Source: Georgenia sp. SYP-B2076 (lineage in GTDB: Bacteria > Actinomycetota > Actinomycetes > Actinomycetales > Actinomycetaceae). Taken from it: a DNA stretch of 64,000 bases. The stretch lies in assembly GCF_003991205.1 (NCBI RefSeq), contig NZ_RXOZ01000036.1:124001-188000 (forward strand). Reading direction: 5' to 3'. This document shows, in pieces, positions 43,911-52,396 of the stretch (the stretch's first letter is position 1; each line of letters opens with the position of its first letter). Position numbers and translations under genes: made by a program. The notes below the pieces were generated by a model. It had not been told where the DNA came from and did not search any database. It worked only from the letters and a program-made list of their open reading frames with translations.

Positions 43911-44861
43911 TCAGGCCCTCGCCCCGCCGTTCTGCTCGATCGCGACGCGCAGGATGCCGCCGGCGCGCTCGATCGCGGCCGGCGCCTCCTCGACGGCGAT
44001 GCCGGTGAGCAGCACGAGGATCGCCCGCTTGACCGACCCGTCGACCGCCTCGAGGGCACGCGCGGCCTCGTCGGCGCCCACCCCGGCGGCCCCCATGACG
44101 GTGCGGACCGAACGCGCCTTGAGCTTCTCGTTGGTCGCCTGCAGGTCGACCATGATGCCGTGGTAGGTCTTGCCCAGCCGCACCATGCTGAGCGTGCTGA
44201 GCATGTTGACGACCAGCTTCTGTGCGGTGCCCGACTTCAGCCGGGTGGATCCCGCCACGATCTCCGGGCCGACGACGACCTCGATGGGGACGTCGGCGAG
44301 GGCGCCGATCGCGGACCCCGCGTTCTGGGCGATCGCCACCGTGAACGCGCCGACGGCGCGGGCGTGCTGCAGGGCGCCGACGACGTACGGGGTGCGGCCG
44401 GAGGCCGAGATGCCCACGACCACGTCGCTCGCGGTGAGGCCGAGCCCGGCGAGCCCGGCGGCGGCCGCCTCCCCGTCGTCCTCGGAGTTCTCGACCGCGC
44501 GCTGAATGGCGGCGGGGCCGCCGGCGATGAGCCCGACGACGAGGCCGGGGTCGGTACCGAAGGTCGGCGGGCACTCGCTCGCGTCGAGGATGCCGATGCG
44601 GCCGGCGGTGCCGGCTCCCACGTAGATCAGGCGCCCACCCCGGCGCATCCGCTCGACGATGCCGTCGACGGCGGCGGCGATCGCCGTGGCCCGTGCCCCG
44701 ACGGCGGCGGGGACCTTGGCGTCCTCGGCGTTCATCTCCCGCACGAGGTCGATCGTGCTGAGGGTGTCAAGATCCGCGCGGCCCGGGCCGGCGGCCTCGG
44801 TCGTCAGCGTCGACAGCTCGTGGAGGAGCCTGTCCAGGCGTGCCGGTTCGTCACTGAGCAC
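43911..44861 (-). CDS. murQ: N-acetylmuramic acid 6-phosphate etherase
   Basis: 316 residues, normal length. SIS-fold enzyme that cleaves the lactyl ether of MurNAc-6-P to GlcNAc-6-P. Motifs: MRRGGRLIYVGAGTAGRIGI, DASECPPTFG, ENSEDDGEA, GISASGRTPYVVGAL, STRLKSGTAQKLVVNML and LGKTYHGIMVDLQ. The GTG start lies within the 3' end of the sugar kinase gene (11-base overlap). It is convergent with ramB over a 93-base gap holding repeated GCCGCTCAGG units. Part of a cell-wall sugar recycling unit. Confidence 0.95.
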   Translation of the reverse strand: MLSDEPARLDRLLHELSTLTTEAAGPGRADLDTLSTIDLVREMNAEDAKVPAAVGARATAIAAAVDGIVERMRRGGRLIYVGAGTAGRIGILDASECPPTFGTDPGLVVGLIAGGPAAIQRAVENSEDDGEAAAAGLAGLGLTASDVVVGISASGRTPYVVGALQHARAVGAFTVAIAQNAGSAIGALADVPIEVVVGPEIVAGSTRLKSGTAQKLVVNMLSTLSMVRLGKTYHGIMVDLQATNEKLKARSVRTVMGAAGVGADEAARALEAVDGSVKRAILVLLTGIAVEEAPAAIERAGGILRVAIEQNGGARA

Positions 44862-45831
44862 GGTGGATGTACCTCTCGTGGGGCAGGTCGGCGCGGAGGG
44901 CGATGGCCCGGGCCCCGTCGAGCGCCGTGCCGGCGGGGTCGGCGGGGACGAGCCCGCGTGCGCGGAGCGCCGCGGCCAGGCGTGCCGCGAACCAGGGATC
45001 TCGGGTGAGCCCGCCGAGTGCGCAGACCCGCCGCGCCGCGGCGTCCGCGGCGTCGGCGGCGTCCAACACGGCCGAGGCCCCCGCGGCGTCCGAGGCGTCC
45101 GCGGCGTCCGAGGCGGCGTGCGCCGTGTCCGCCAGGTGGGTCACGGCTCGCCCGGCGATCTCCAGCGCGACGGCGTCGCCGCCCTCCGCCCGGCGCAGCA
45201 CCGCAGGGGCGACCATGGCGAGCCGCCGCCCAGCACCCGGCGCGCCCGAGACCCACCGGACGACGTCCGTCTCCGGCGCGATGACGCCCGGCAGGTCGGC
45301 GAACAGGGCGGTCGGGGGCCCGAGCCCGCACGCCGCCCCGAGGACGGCCCGGATGCCCTCGCGGCCGATCCACGAGCCGCCGCCGAGGTCGCCCACGTCC
45401 GTGCCCCAGCCGTCGACCCGCCGCAGCTCGCCCGTCCTGGAGACGCCCAGCGCGACGGCGCCCGTGCCGGCGATGAGGCTCACGCCCGGCTCCCCGCCAA
45501 GCGCGCCGACGTGGGCCGTGACGGCGTCGGAGGCGACCGCGACCGGCAGGCGGAGCCGCTCGGCCAGCTCCCGGGCGATCCGCTTACCGGCGCCCGGGTC
45601 GGTGAGGACGCCCGCCGCGCCCACGCCGACGGCGGACGGCGCAGGAACGGACAGGCGCGCCACGAGGGCCAGCACGCGCCCGGAGATCTGGGCGGCGCCG
45701 TCGCCGGCCGCTGCGCCCGCGGCCCCCTCGTCCTCCACGGTCGCGACGACACCGTCGGCGGAGAGTGCGCCCACCCGGCAGCGGGTCTTCCCGACGTCGA
45801 CGCAGAGGGTCAGCCCTTCGTCTCGCGTCAT
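44851..45831 (-). CDS. BadF/BadG-type sugar kinase (probable amino-sugar kinase)
   Basis: 326 residues. ASKHA-fold kinase with CVDVGKTRCRVG (phosphate 1), VASDAVTAHVGALGG, SLIAGTGAVALG (phosphate 2) and WGTDVGDLGGGSWIGREGIRA. This branch includes N-acetylglucosamine and N-acetylmuramate kinases, fitting the murQ neighbour. A low-complexity Ala/Asp/Ser run (AADASDAAGAS, LDAADAADAA; DNA about 45044-45120) is inserted late in the protein. ATG follows AGGAGGG. Sugar specificity is inferred from context. Confidence 0.87.
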   Translation of the reverse strand: MTRDEGLTLCVDVGKTRCRVGALSADGVVATVEDEGAAGAAAGDGAAQISGRVLALVARLSVPAPSAVGVGAAGVLTDPGAGKRIARELAERLRLPVAVASDAVTAHVGALGGEPGVSLIAGTGAVALGVSRTGELRRVDGWGTDVGDLGGGSWIGREGIRAVLGAACGLGPPTALFADLPGVIAPETDVVRWVSGAPGAGRRLAMVAPAVLRRAEGGDAVALEIAGRAVTHLADTAHAASDAADASDAAGASAVLDAADAADAAARRVCALGGLTRDPWFAARLAAALRARGLVPADPAGTALDGARAIALRADLPHERYIHRAQ

Positions 45832-45884
45832 ACCGCCCTCCTGACGGTGCGGATGTAACGGTCATCCACCAGATCGCTCACTGC

Positions 45885-45899
45885 TGTAACGTATTTTCA
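45885..45899. promoter_or_regulatory. Candidate MurR/RpiR operator
   Basis: TGTAA-CGTAT-TTTCA, close to the TGAAA-N5-TTTCA form of RpiR-type sites, in the divergent region between the kinase and regulator genes. Its complement TGAAAATACGTT resembles TGAAAAAACTTG at 46952-46963 in the promoter of the acetyltransferase operon. GGATG-N7-CATCC at 45851-45867 is a second small inverted repeat in the same gap. Confidence 0.45.
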
Positions 45900-45943
45900 T
45901 CACAGCGACGCGGATACTGCAAGGGACCACGGAGGAGGCCGAC

Positions 45944-46801
45944 GTGAGCGTCCAGTCGACGATCGAGGCCACGATCGGCTCCCTCTCGCCCTCGCTCCGC
46001 CGGGTCGCCGCCGCGATCCGCGAGAACCCGGCGATCGTCCTCGACAGCACCATCAACGATCTCGCCGACTCCTGCGGCACCTCCGTCGCGTCGGTGGTGC
46101 GGTTCTGCCGGGCGATAGGCCTCAGCGGGTACACCCAGCTGCGGATGATGCTCGCGACCGAGCTCGGCAAGGAGTCGGCACAGTTCGGCGGCACCAGCTA
46201 CGGGGCGGACATCACCGAGGGCGAGTCGCTCGCCGAGATGGCCCAGAAGATCGCCTCGCTCGAGATCCTCGCGATCGAGGAGACGATCGCACGGCTGGAC
46301 TATCAGGCGCTCGAGCGCATCGTCGACGCGATCGACGGGGCGGGCCGCATCCTGCTCTACGGGGTCGGCGCCAGCCGATTCGTGGCCGAGGACCTCCAGG
46401 TCAAGCTCTTCCGCATCGGGCGCACCGTGTTCGCGCCGACGGAGCCGCACGAGGCCTGGACGGCCGCGGTCCTCCCGGTCGAGGGCGTCGTCGCGGTCGC
46501 CTTCTCGCACGTCGGGGAGACGCACGAGACGCTGGAGTTCCTGCGCCTCGCCCGCGACAACGGCGCGCGCACGGTCGGCATCACCGGCGCCAAGGGCTCG
46601 AGCCTGGCCCGGCTCGCGGACCTCGCGCTCTTCACGGAGGTCCGCGAGACGACCTTCCGGGCCGGCGCCATGGTCAGCCGGATCGCCCAGCTCGCCGTCG
46701 TGGACTGCATCTTCGCGGGGGTCGCCCAGCGCCGGTACGACTCCACGGTGGAGGCCCTGCGACGCACCCGCGAGGTCACCCGGGGCGCCCGCGCCGTCTG
46801 A
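45944..46801 (+). CDS. MurR/RpiR-family transcriptional regulator
   Basis: 285 residues. N-terminal HTH_6 (IEATIGSLSPSLRRVAAAIR, DLADSCGTSVASVVRFCRAI) and a C-terminal SIS domain (GRILLYGVGASRFVAEDLQ, VAFSHVGETHETLEFLRLAR) that senses phosphosugars. Divergent from murQ and the kinase and next to an importer operon, so it probably controls both in response to MurNAc-6-P or GlcNAc-6-P. The GTG start has GGAGGAGG at five bases. Confidence 0.92.
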   Translation: MSVQSTIEATIGSLSPSLRRVAAAIRENPAIVLDSTINDLADSCGTSVASVVRFCRAIGLSGYTQLRMMLATELGKESAQFGGTSYGADITEGESLAEMAQKIASLEILAIEETIARLDYQALERIVDAIDGAGRILLYGVGASRFVAEDLQVKLFRIGRTVFAPTEPHEAWTAAVLPVEGVVAVAFSHVGETHETLEFLRLARDNGARTVGITGAKGSSLARLADLALFTEVRETTFRAGAMVSRIAQLAVVDCIFAGVAQRRYDSTVEALRRTREVTRGARAV

Positions 46802-46951
46802 CGCGCGTCGTCTCCGGCGGGCAGCCGACGACCGGCCGCCCACCACGGCCGACGGCGGCGTCGCCCACGGCCGCCGACTGCGGCGTCGCCCGCGGCCGAC
46901 GGCGCAGCCCCAGTGCGCCATGTAACCGAACTCCGTCCCAAAGAGTGTGGG

Positions 46952-46990
46952 TGAAAAAACTTGCCGGTGTGACGTGGATGACACTACTGT
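46952..46990 (+). promoter_or_regulatory. Promoter of the acetyltransferase/importer operon
   Basis: -35 TTGCCG (46961-46966), 18-base spacer, -10 TACTGT (46985-46990). The TGAAAAAACTTG motif shared with the regulator upstream region overlaps the -35 box, a typical repressor position. Confidence 0.6.
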
Positions 46991-47042
46991 CGCTGCAACT
47001 GCGGACGACGAGGTCCGCCGTCCGCCAGCGAAAGGAACGCGG

Positions 47043-48014
47043 GTGCCCCGGATCGCCGCCCCCGTCACGCTCCGCAGCTTCGCCGCGGGCGATGCCAGGG
47101 CCATGGCCGAGGCATGGACGGAGGGCGCACCCCAGGACGGCATGACGGAGCGGCGACTGCGCGACCTGGTCCTCCTCGACCGCAACTTCGACCCCGACGG
47201 CCTGTTCGTCGCCCAGCAGGGTGACCGCGTCGTCGGCTCCGCCTACGCCGTGCGCCGCCGCGTGGCGCACCACGGCGACGACCTCCAGGCGGGCACCGGC
47301 TGGATCCCCTACTTCTTCGTCGTGCCCTCCGCCCGCGGCACCGGGCTCGGCCGGCGGCTCGTCGAGGCAGCCATGGCCTGGTTGCGCGCGCAGGGTGCCC
47401 GCGAGGTGCTCTTCTCGAGCTACACGCCGAACTACGTGCTGCCCGGCCTGGACGCGGCGCGCTACCCCGCCGCCGAGCGGCTGCTGCACGCGCTCGGCTT
47501 CGCCGAGGTCGAGCGTCCCAGCGCCATGGACCTGTCGCTCATCGGCTACCAGATGCCCGAGGAGGTCCGCGCCCGGGTCGCCGCCCTGCGCGGCGAGGGC
47601 TGGCACCTCGGCACGCCGACCAACGACGACCTCGTGCCGCTGATCCGGATCGCCGGGGAGTCCTTCAGCTCCGACTGGGCCCGCGCCATCCGCGAGGGCG
47701 TGCTGGGCGGCATGCCCCTCGAGCGGATCCTCATCGCCCGGGATCCCGCGGGTGACGTGCTCGGCTGGGCGATGCACGGCACCTACGAGGCGGTCATCGA
47801 GCGCTTCGGACCGTTCGGGGTGCTGCCCGCCAGCCGGGGGACGGGCCTGGGCAAGGTACTGCTGCACCTCACCCTCGAGCGCATGACCGCGCTCGGCGCG
47901 CACAGCGCCTGGTTCCTCTGGGCGGACGAGGGCTCCGCCGCATCGAAGCTGTACGAGCGGACCGGTTTCCGCATCACCCGCACCTTCTCGATCCTGCGCG
48001 CCCCCCTCGACTAG
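47043..48014 (+). CDS. Double GNAT-domain N-acetyltransferase
   Basis: 323 residues with two acetyltransferase folds. Domain 1 has FFVVPSARGTGLGRRLVEAAM (about 95-115); domain 2 has FGVLPASRGTGLGKVLLHLTL (about 260-280) and ends SAASKLYERTGFRITRTFSIL. Both acetyl-CoA loops (R-G-T-G-L-G) are intact. GTG at 47043 follows AAAGGAA. First gene of the operon with the PIG-L protein and sugar importer; an amino-sugar substrate is inferred from that context. Confidence 0.87.
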   Translation: MPRIAAPVTLRSFAAGDARAMAEAWTEGAPQDGMTERRLRDLVLLDRNFDPDGLFVAQQGDRVVGSAYAVRRRVAHHGDDLQAGTGWIPYFFVVPSARGTGLGRRLVEAAMAWLRAQGAREVLFSSYTPNYVLPGLDAARYPAAERLLHALGFAEVERPSAMDLSLIGYQMPEEVRARVAALRGEGWHLGTPTNDDLVPLIRIAGESFSSDWARAIREGVLGGMPLERILIARDPAGDVLGWAMHGTYEAVIERFGPFGVLPASRGTGLGKVLLHLTLERMTALGAHSAWFLWADEGSAASKLYERTGFRITRTFSILRAPLD

Positions 48015-48041
48015 GCGCCCGAGCGGCAGAGAGGACGACCC

Positions 48042-48734
48042 ATGACGAAGACCGTCGTCGCCGTCGGCGGCCACATCGGCGACATGGAGCTCACCGCCGG
48101 GCCGACGCTGGCCAAGGTGGTGCTCGAGGGCGGGCGGGCCATCATCGTCGACTGCACCGACGGCGAGCGGGGCCACCCCACGCTCGCGCCGAGCGTGTAC
48201 CGCGCGCAGAAGCGGCACGAGGCCCGGTTCTTCGCCGAGAAGATCGGCGCCGAGCTGGTCACGCTGGGCTACTCCGACGGCTTCCTCCCGGACGACGAGG
48301 CGGTCGCCGAGCAGGTCGCCACGGTGGTCCGGGAGGCGAAGCCCGACCTCCTCATCACCCACTGGGTGCGCAGCATGCACCGTGACCACGAGCGCGCGGC
48401 CCAGGCCGCGCTGCGCGGGGCGTTCCTCGCCTCGATCCCGATCGAGGAGGTCGACGCCGAGCGGCACTCCGTGCCCACCATCCTCCACGCGGAGAACTGG
48501 GAGGACATGGCGGGCTTCGAGGCCGACACGTTCTTCTCGATCCCCGAGGAGGCCTACGCCCGATGGCGCGAGGGCATCCAGGAGCACGCCTTCGCCCGCG
48601 GCGAGACCTACGGGTTCCGCTTCATCGACTACTACTCGGCCCTGATGGAAGTGAAGGGCTGCCTGGTCGGGGAGAAGCGCGCGGCGGCCTTCAAGACCGC
48701 CGGCAACGAGAAGTTCGCCCTCGCCGGACCGTGA
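48042..48734 (+). CDS. PIG-L family deacetylase-like protein
   Basis: 230 residues. LmbE/PIG-L fold: VVAVGGHIGDMELTAGPTL at the start, DGERGHP, LGYSDGFLPDDE, THWVRSMHRDHERAAQAAL. In classical PIG-L enzymes the first motif is HPDD; here it is HIGD, so the Zn ligands His11 and Asp14 and the later HRDH remain, but the first Asp, the general base, is Gly13. Activity may differ from a normal N-acetyl-sugar deacetylase. Located between the acetyltransferase and binding-protein genes. Confidence 0.85.
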   Translation: MTKTVVAVGGHIGDMELTAGPTLAKVVLEGGRAIIVDCTDGERGHPTLAPSVYRAQKRHEARFFAEKIGAELVTLGYSDGFLPDDEAVAEQVATVVREAKPDLLITHWVRSMHRDHERAAQAALRGAFLASIPIEEVDAERHSVPTILHAENWEDMAGFEADTFFSIPEEAYARWREGIQEHAFARGETYGFRFIDYYSALMEVKGCLVGEKRAAAFKTAGNEKFALAGP

Positions 48735-48775
48735 CAGACCACCCCACCCCGCACCTCACTCGCCAAGGGAGAACC

Positions 48776-50116
48776 ATGAACAAGAAGGCACTTCTCGCGG
48801 CCACGAGCCTGGGGGCCGCCCTCGCGCTGGGCCTCGCCGGCTGCTCCTCGGGCGGCTCCGGCGGCGGGTCCAGCAGCAGCGGAGGCGGTGACGGCGCCCA
48901 GAAGATCACCTTCCTCACCCACTGGGGCCCGGACCAGGTGAGCATGCTCGACGATGCGGCCGCCGCGTTCACCAAGGAGAACCCGGACGTCACCGTGGAC
49001 GTGCAGGCCGTGCCGTTCGGCAACCTGCTCTCCACGCTGCGCACGCAGGGCGCCTCGCCCGACGGCCCGACCATCGCCGGCATCTACGACGCCTGGCTCC
49101 CCGAGCTCGCCCGCGACGGCCTCGCCGCGGAGGCGCCCAAGGACGTCTCGAGCGAGGTCACGGGGAACTGGCCGGAGAACATCGTCGGCGCCGCCTCCCA
49201 GCAGGGCAGCGTCCACGGCATCCCCAACGAGGTGGACCTCTACCAGCTCAACTACAACAAGGCGATCTTCGCGGAGGCCGGCGTCGCCGCGCCGCCCGCC
49301 GACTGGGACGCGCTCGTCGACGCGGCCACGAAGATCAAGGCGACGGGCCAGGGCCGCCAGGGCATCGGCTTCATCACCAGCTGGAACTCCGGCGCCGTGC
49401 ACCCCTTCCTCTCGCTGCTCGCCTCCGACGGCGGGACGTTCCTCAACAAGGACGGCACCGCGGCCGAGCTCACCAGCCCGCAGGCCATCGAGACGGCCCA
49501 GCTGTACCAGCGGCTCGTCGACGAGGGCCTGACCGACCCCTCGATGTCGACCGCGAACGCCAACACCACCGGCCCGTACCTCGACAACTTCGTCAACGGC
49601 AAGACCGGCATGATCATCATGGCCAACTGGTGGGAGGGCTCACTCAAGGACGCCATGGGCGAGAAGTTCAGCGACGTCGCCACCGCCCCGATCCCGGTCG
49701 GTCCCAGCGGCACCACGTCCTCCTCGATCTCCTACTCGTGGATGACGATGGTCAACGGCAACGCCGACGACGCCAAGCAGAAGGCGGCGTGGGAGTTCCT
49801 CACCTGGCTCAACGGCCCGGACTCGGGGAAGGCCGGCTCCTCCGCCATGGGCGACATCCTCGTGTCGATGGGCATCCTGCCGTCGCGCACCTCCGACATC
49901 GAGGCGCACAAGGCAGACCTCGAGTCCGACTTCCTCACCCCCTACGTCGACGCGCTCGGCTCCGCCACGCCGTTCCCCACGGTGATCGGCGGCCCCGCCG
50001 CGGCCGACGCGCTCCAGCGCCAGATCGAGGCGCTGCTCAACGGCCAGCTCGACGCCAAGGCCGCCATGGAGGCCGCCAACAAGGACGTCGACGCCGCCCT
50101 CGCCTCCGCCCAGTGA
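48776..50116 (+). CDS. Sugar ABC transporter substrate-binding lipoprotein
   Basis: 446 residues. Lipoprotein signal (ALALGLAGCSSG, lipid-modified Cys about 23), a Gly/Ser-rich linker, then a family-1 extracellular solute-binding domain (KITFLTHWGPDQVSMLDDAA, GIPNEVDLYQLNYNKAIF, GKTGMIIMANWWEG, SWMTMVNGNADD). AAGGGAG precedes the ATG. With the two permeases it forms a carbohydrate importer lacking its own ATPase gene, as common when a shared MsiK-type ATPase is used. The ligand is probably an amino sugar or muropeptide sugar by context. Confidence 0.92.
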   Translation: MNKKALLAATSLGAALALGLAGCSSGGSGGGSSSSGGGDGAQKITFLTHWGPDQVSMLDDAAAAFTKENPDVTVDVQAVPFGNLLSTLRTQGASPDGPTIAGIYDAWLPELARDGLAAEAPKDVSSEVTGNWPENIVGAASQQGSVHGIPNEVDLYQLNYNKAIFAEAGVAAPPADWDALVDAATKIKATGQGRQGIGFITSWNSGAVHPFLSLLASDGGTFLNKDGTAAELTSPQAIETAQLYQRLVDEGLTDPSMSTANANTTGPYLDNFVNGKTGMIIMANWWEGSLKDAMGEKFSDVATAPIPVGPSGTTSSSISYSWMTMVNGNADDAKQKAAWEFLTWLNGPDSGKAGSSAMGDILVSMGILPSRTSDIEAHKADLESDFLTPYVDALGSATPFPTVIGGPAAADALQRQIEALLNGQLDAKAAMEAANKDVDAALASAQ

Positions 50117-50143
50117 CGCACCCCCCGAGGACGTGACACCGCA

Positions 50144-51091
50144 GTGACCACGCTTCAGTCCGTGGGGGAAGGCTCCCTCGTCCGGAGCCTCCCCCCGGCG
50201 CGCCGCGCCCGGCACAAGCGACGCACGCAGGCCGGCTGGTCGGCGCTCTTCCTGAGCCCGACCCTCCTCGTCATCGGGATCTTCACCGTCGTCCCGATGG
50301 TGATGACGGTCGTGATCAGCTTCCACCAGTGGTCGATGTTCACCCCGATGGGGGACATGACCTTCGTCGGCCTGGACAACTACCGCCGCCTGCTCAGCGA
50401 CCCCGCCCGGGTGCAGGCGATCGGCAACACGGCCGTGTACGTGGGGCTCAGCGTCCTCATCACGGTGCCGCTCGCGCTGCTGGTGTCGATGCTGCTGTAC
50501 TTCCCGACGCTGCGAGGCAAGAACCTCGTCCGCGTCATCCTCTTCGCCACGTACGTCATCCCGACGGTCGCGATCGTCATCATCTGGAGCAACATCTACG
50601 CGCCGGGGTACGGCCCGCTCAGCGCGATGCTGGGCGCGGTCGGCATCCCCTCCCCCGCCTGGCTCAGCGACCCGAGCTGGGCCCTGGTCTCCCTGGTGAT
50701 CTTCAACGTCTGGCAGATGCTCGGCTACTACGTCATCCTGCTGATCGCCGGGCTCACCCAGATCCCCGAGGAGCTCTACGAGGCGGCGAAGATCGACGGC
50801 GCCGGCCTCACGCGGCGCACCTGGTCGATCACCATCCCGCTGCTGCGGCGCTCGCTCGTCTTCGTCGTCCTCATGACCTTCATCAACTCGATCCAGGTCT
50901 TCGACCCCATCTATCTGCTCACCCAGGGCGGTCCCGCCGGCTCGACCGACGTCGTCTCCTTCGAGATCCAGCGCTCCGCGTTCCAGTACGGCCTCGCCGG
51001 CGAGTCCAGCGCCCTCGCGGTGTCGCTGTTCATGATGATCGTCGTCGTCGGGGCCGTCCTGGGCATCCTCATGAGGGGCAGGGACAAGTGA
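50144..51091 (+). CDS. Sugar ABC transporter permease (MalF-like)
   Basis: 315 residues, six membrane segments. The EAA loop YEAAKIDGAGLTRRTWSITIPLL is visible (about 210-232). The GTG at 50144 opens 27 bases after the binding-protein stop. Its stop overlaps the next permease start by four bases. Forms the import channel with the MalG-like protein. Confidence 0.93.
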   Translation: MTTLQSVGEGSLVRSLPPARRARHKRRTQAGWSALFLSPTLLVIGIFTVVPMVMTVVISFHQWSMFTPMGDMTFVGLDNYRRLLSDPARVQAIGNTAVYVGLSVLITVPLALLVSMLLYFPTLRGKNLVRVILFATYVIPTVAIVIIWSNIYAPGYGPLSAMLGAVGIPSPAWLSDPSWALVSLVIFNVWQMLGYYVILLIAGLTQIPEELYEAAKIDGAGLTRRTWSITIPLLRRSLVFVVLMTFINSIQVFDPIYLLTQGGPAGSTDVVSFEIQRSAFQYGLAGESSALAVSLFMMIVVVGAVLGILMRGRDK

Positions 51092-51969
51092 GTACCGCCG
51101 TCGCCGTCCGCACCCGCGCCCTCCAGCGGCGGCCCCGCACCGCGCGGCAGATCGGCACGCAGGTCATCCTGTACGTGCTCCTCGCGTGCGTCGTCCTGCT
51201 CCCGCTGCTGCCGCTGTACTGGCTGGTGATCTCGGCGTTCAAGACCCCCGCGGAGTTCGTGCAGATCCCGCCGACCGTCTTCCCCGCGGAGCCGACCCTC
51301 GACCCGCTCACCACGGCGATGACGCAGGTGCCGTTCTTCCGTTCGCTGCTCAACAGCGTGATCATCGCCGGCGGCTGCACCCTCTCGGTGGTGGTCACGA
51401 GCGTCCTCGCGGGCTACGTCTTCGCCAAGCACCAGTTCCGCGGCCGCGACGTGCTCTTCTGGGGGATCGTCGCGACGATGTTCCTGCCGCCCGTCGTGAC
51501 GCTGGTGCCGCTGTACTACCTCGTCTCGAACATGGGCCTGGCCGACACCTACCTCGGCGTGATGCTCCCGTGGCTGGCGAACGCCTTCGGCATCTTCCTC
51601 ATGCGGCAGTTCATCATGGACCTCCCGGACGACCTGCTCGAGGCCGCCCGCGTCGACGGCGCCGGCGAGTTCCGCATCGTCTGGCAGTTCGTCGTCCCCC
51701 TGCTCAAGCCGGCGGTCGTCACCCTCGCGGTGTTCATGTTCGTCTACGCCTGGAACAACTTCCTCTGGCCGCTGTCCATCCTCCGCTCCGAGGCGATGTA
51801 CCCGGTGGTCCTCACGCTGAACCGGCTGATGTCGTACACGATGAGCTTCGAGTTCCAGAACGTCGTCATCGCGGGGGCGCTCGTGGCCTCGCTGCCGACC
51901 CTGCTCGTCTTCCTCGTCGCCCAGCGGGTGTTCGTCCAGGGCATCGCCTCGACCGGCGTGAAGGGCTGA
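51088..51969 (+). CDS. Sugar ABC transporter permease (MalG-like)
   Basis: 293 residues, six membrane segments. Motifs FKTPAEFVQIPPTVFP, FLMRQFIMDLPDDLLEAARV then DGAGEFRIVWQFVVPLLKP (EAA loop, about 188-215), and the C-terminal AQRVFVQGIASTGVKG typical of this family. GTG overlaps the upstream stop (GTGA). Last gene of the operon; no ATPase gene follows. Confidence 0.93.
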   Translation: MSTAVAVRTRALQRRPRTARQIGTQVILYVLLACVVLLPLLPLYWLVISAFKTPAEFVQIPPTVFPAEPTLDPLTTAMTQVPFFRSLLNSVIIAGGCTLSVVVTSVLAGYVFAKHQFRGRDVLFWGIVATMFLPPVVTLVPLYYLVSNMGLADTYLGVMLPWLANAFGIFLMRQFIMDLPDDLLEAARVDGAGEFRIVWQFVVPLLKPAVVTLAVFMFVYAWNNFLWPLSILRSEAMYPVVLTLNRLMSYTMSFEFQNVVIAGALVASLPTLLVFLVAQRVFVQGIASTGVKG

Positions 51970-52060
51970 CCGGCGCCCTGGGCCTTCACGGCCCCGTCCC
52001 TTGTCGTCTCAAGTATCGGGACGTCGCCGCCGAGGTGTTCCCGGCGCGGCCACGGGCTGC

Positions 52061-52066
52061 TACGGT
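52061..52066 (+). promoter_or_regulatory. -10 box for leaderless leader peptide
   Basis: TACGGT, seven bases before the ATG at 52074; transcription would start at the ATG. The -35 region is not obvious. Confidence 0.45.
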
Positions 52067-52073
52067 CGCCGTC

Positions 52074-52163
52074 ATGCGCAAGGCATCTGGCGTCCGGAAC
52101 ACGGCAACTGTCGCCGTGCGTTCCTTCGACTGCCTCGCCACGTGTCGGTGTTGTCGGGCCTGA
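52074..52163 (+). CDS. Cys-rich leader peptide (29 residues), possible cysteine-responsive uORF
   Basis: Reads MRKASGVRNTATVAVRSF, then DCLATCRCCRA and stop. Four Cys fall in the last ten residues, three of them TGT codons, rare in a genome this GC-rich. It resembles mycobacterial Cys-rich leader peptides, where leaderless polycysteine uORFs attenuate downstream genes when cysteine is plentiful (known for mycobacteria). No ribosome site; the TACGGT box supports leaderless expression. Downstream lie competing hairpins and the oxygenase gene 360 bases away. Too short to be sure by coding statistics. Confidence 0.5.
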   Translation: MRKASGVRNTATVAVRSFDCLATCRCCRA

Positions 52164-52211
52164 CGCCCCCGCCGACCGTAGGACCCGCCTGCCCGCGTCC
52201 CGCCTCGCGCC

Positions 52212-52254
52212 CCGGAGCCTGACGCTCCGGCACCGCCGGAGCCCCGGCTCCCGG
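52212..52254 (+). promoter_or_regulatory. Mutually exclusive hairpins (attenuator-like)
   Basis: CCGGAGC (52212-52218), GCTCCGG (52224-52230), CCGGAGC (52236-52242) and CTCCCGG (52248-52254). The second segment can pair perfectly over 7 bp with either the first or the third, and the third can also pair with the fourth with one bulge. This is the layout of a transcription attenuator. No U-tract follows. Confidence 0.5.
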
Positions 52255-52321
52255 ACGGTGCCGAGACCGGCGTCGACCGGCGCCTGAGCCCCGCGCCGCC
52301 TGACCTCCGTCGGGTTACCGC

Positions 52322-52396
52322 TGGGCGGCGCCCGTCGGGTCACGGCCGAGCAGCGCCCGTCCGGCATCCGTCGAGCAGCGCCCGTCCGGCCTTCCG
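52322..52396 (+). repeat. Degenerate 25-bp tandem repeat, three units
   Basis: Units at 52322, 52347 and 52372 share GCAGCGCCCGTCCGGC; the last two are nearly identical for 19 bases and the first is more diverged (GGCGGCGCCCGTCGGGT). Lies in the leader of the oxygenase gene; no reading frame is implied. Confidence 0.7.
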
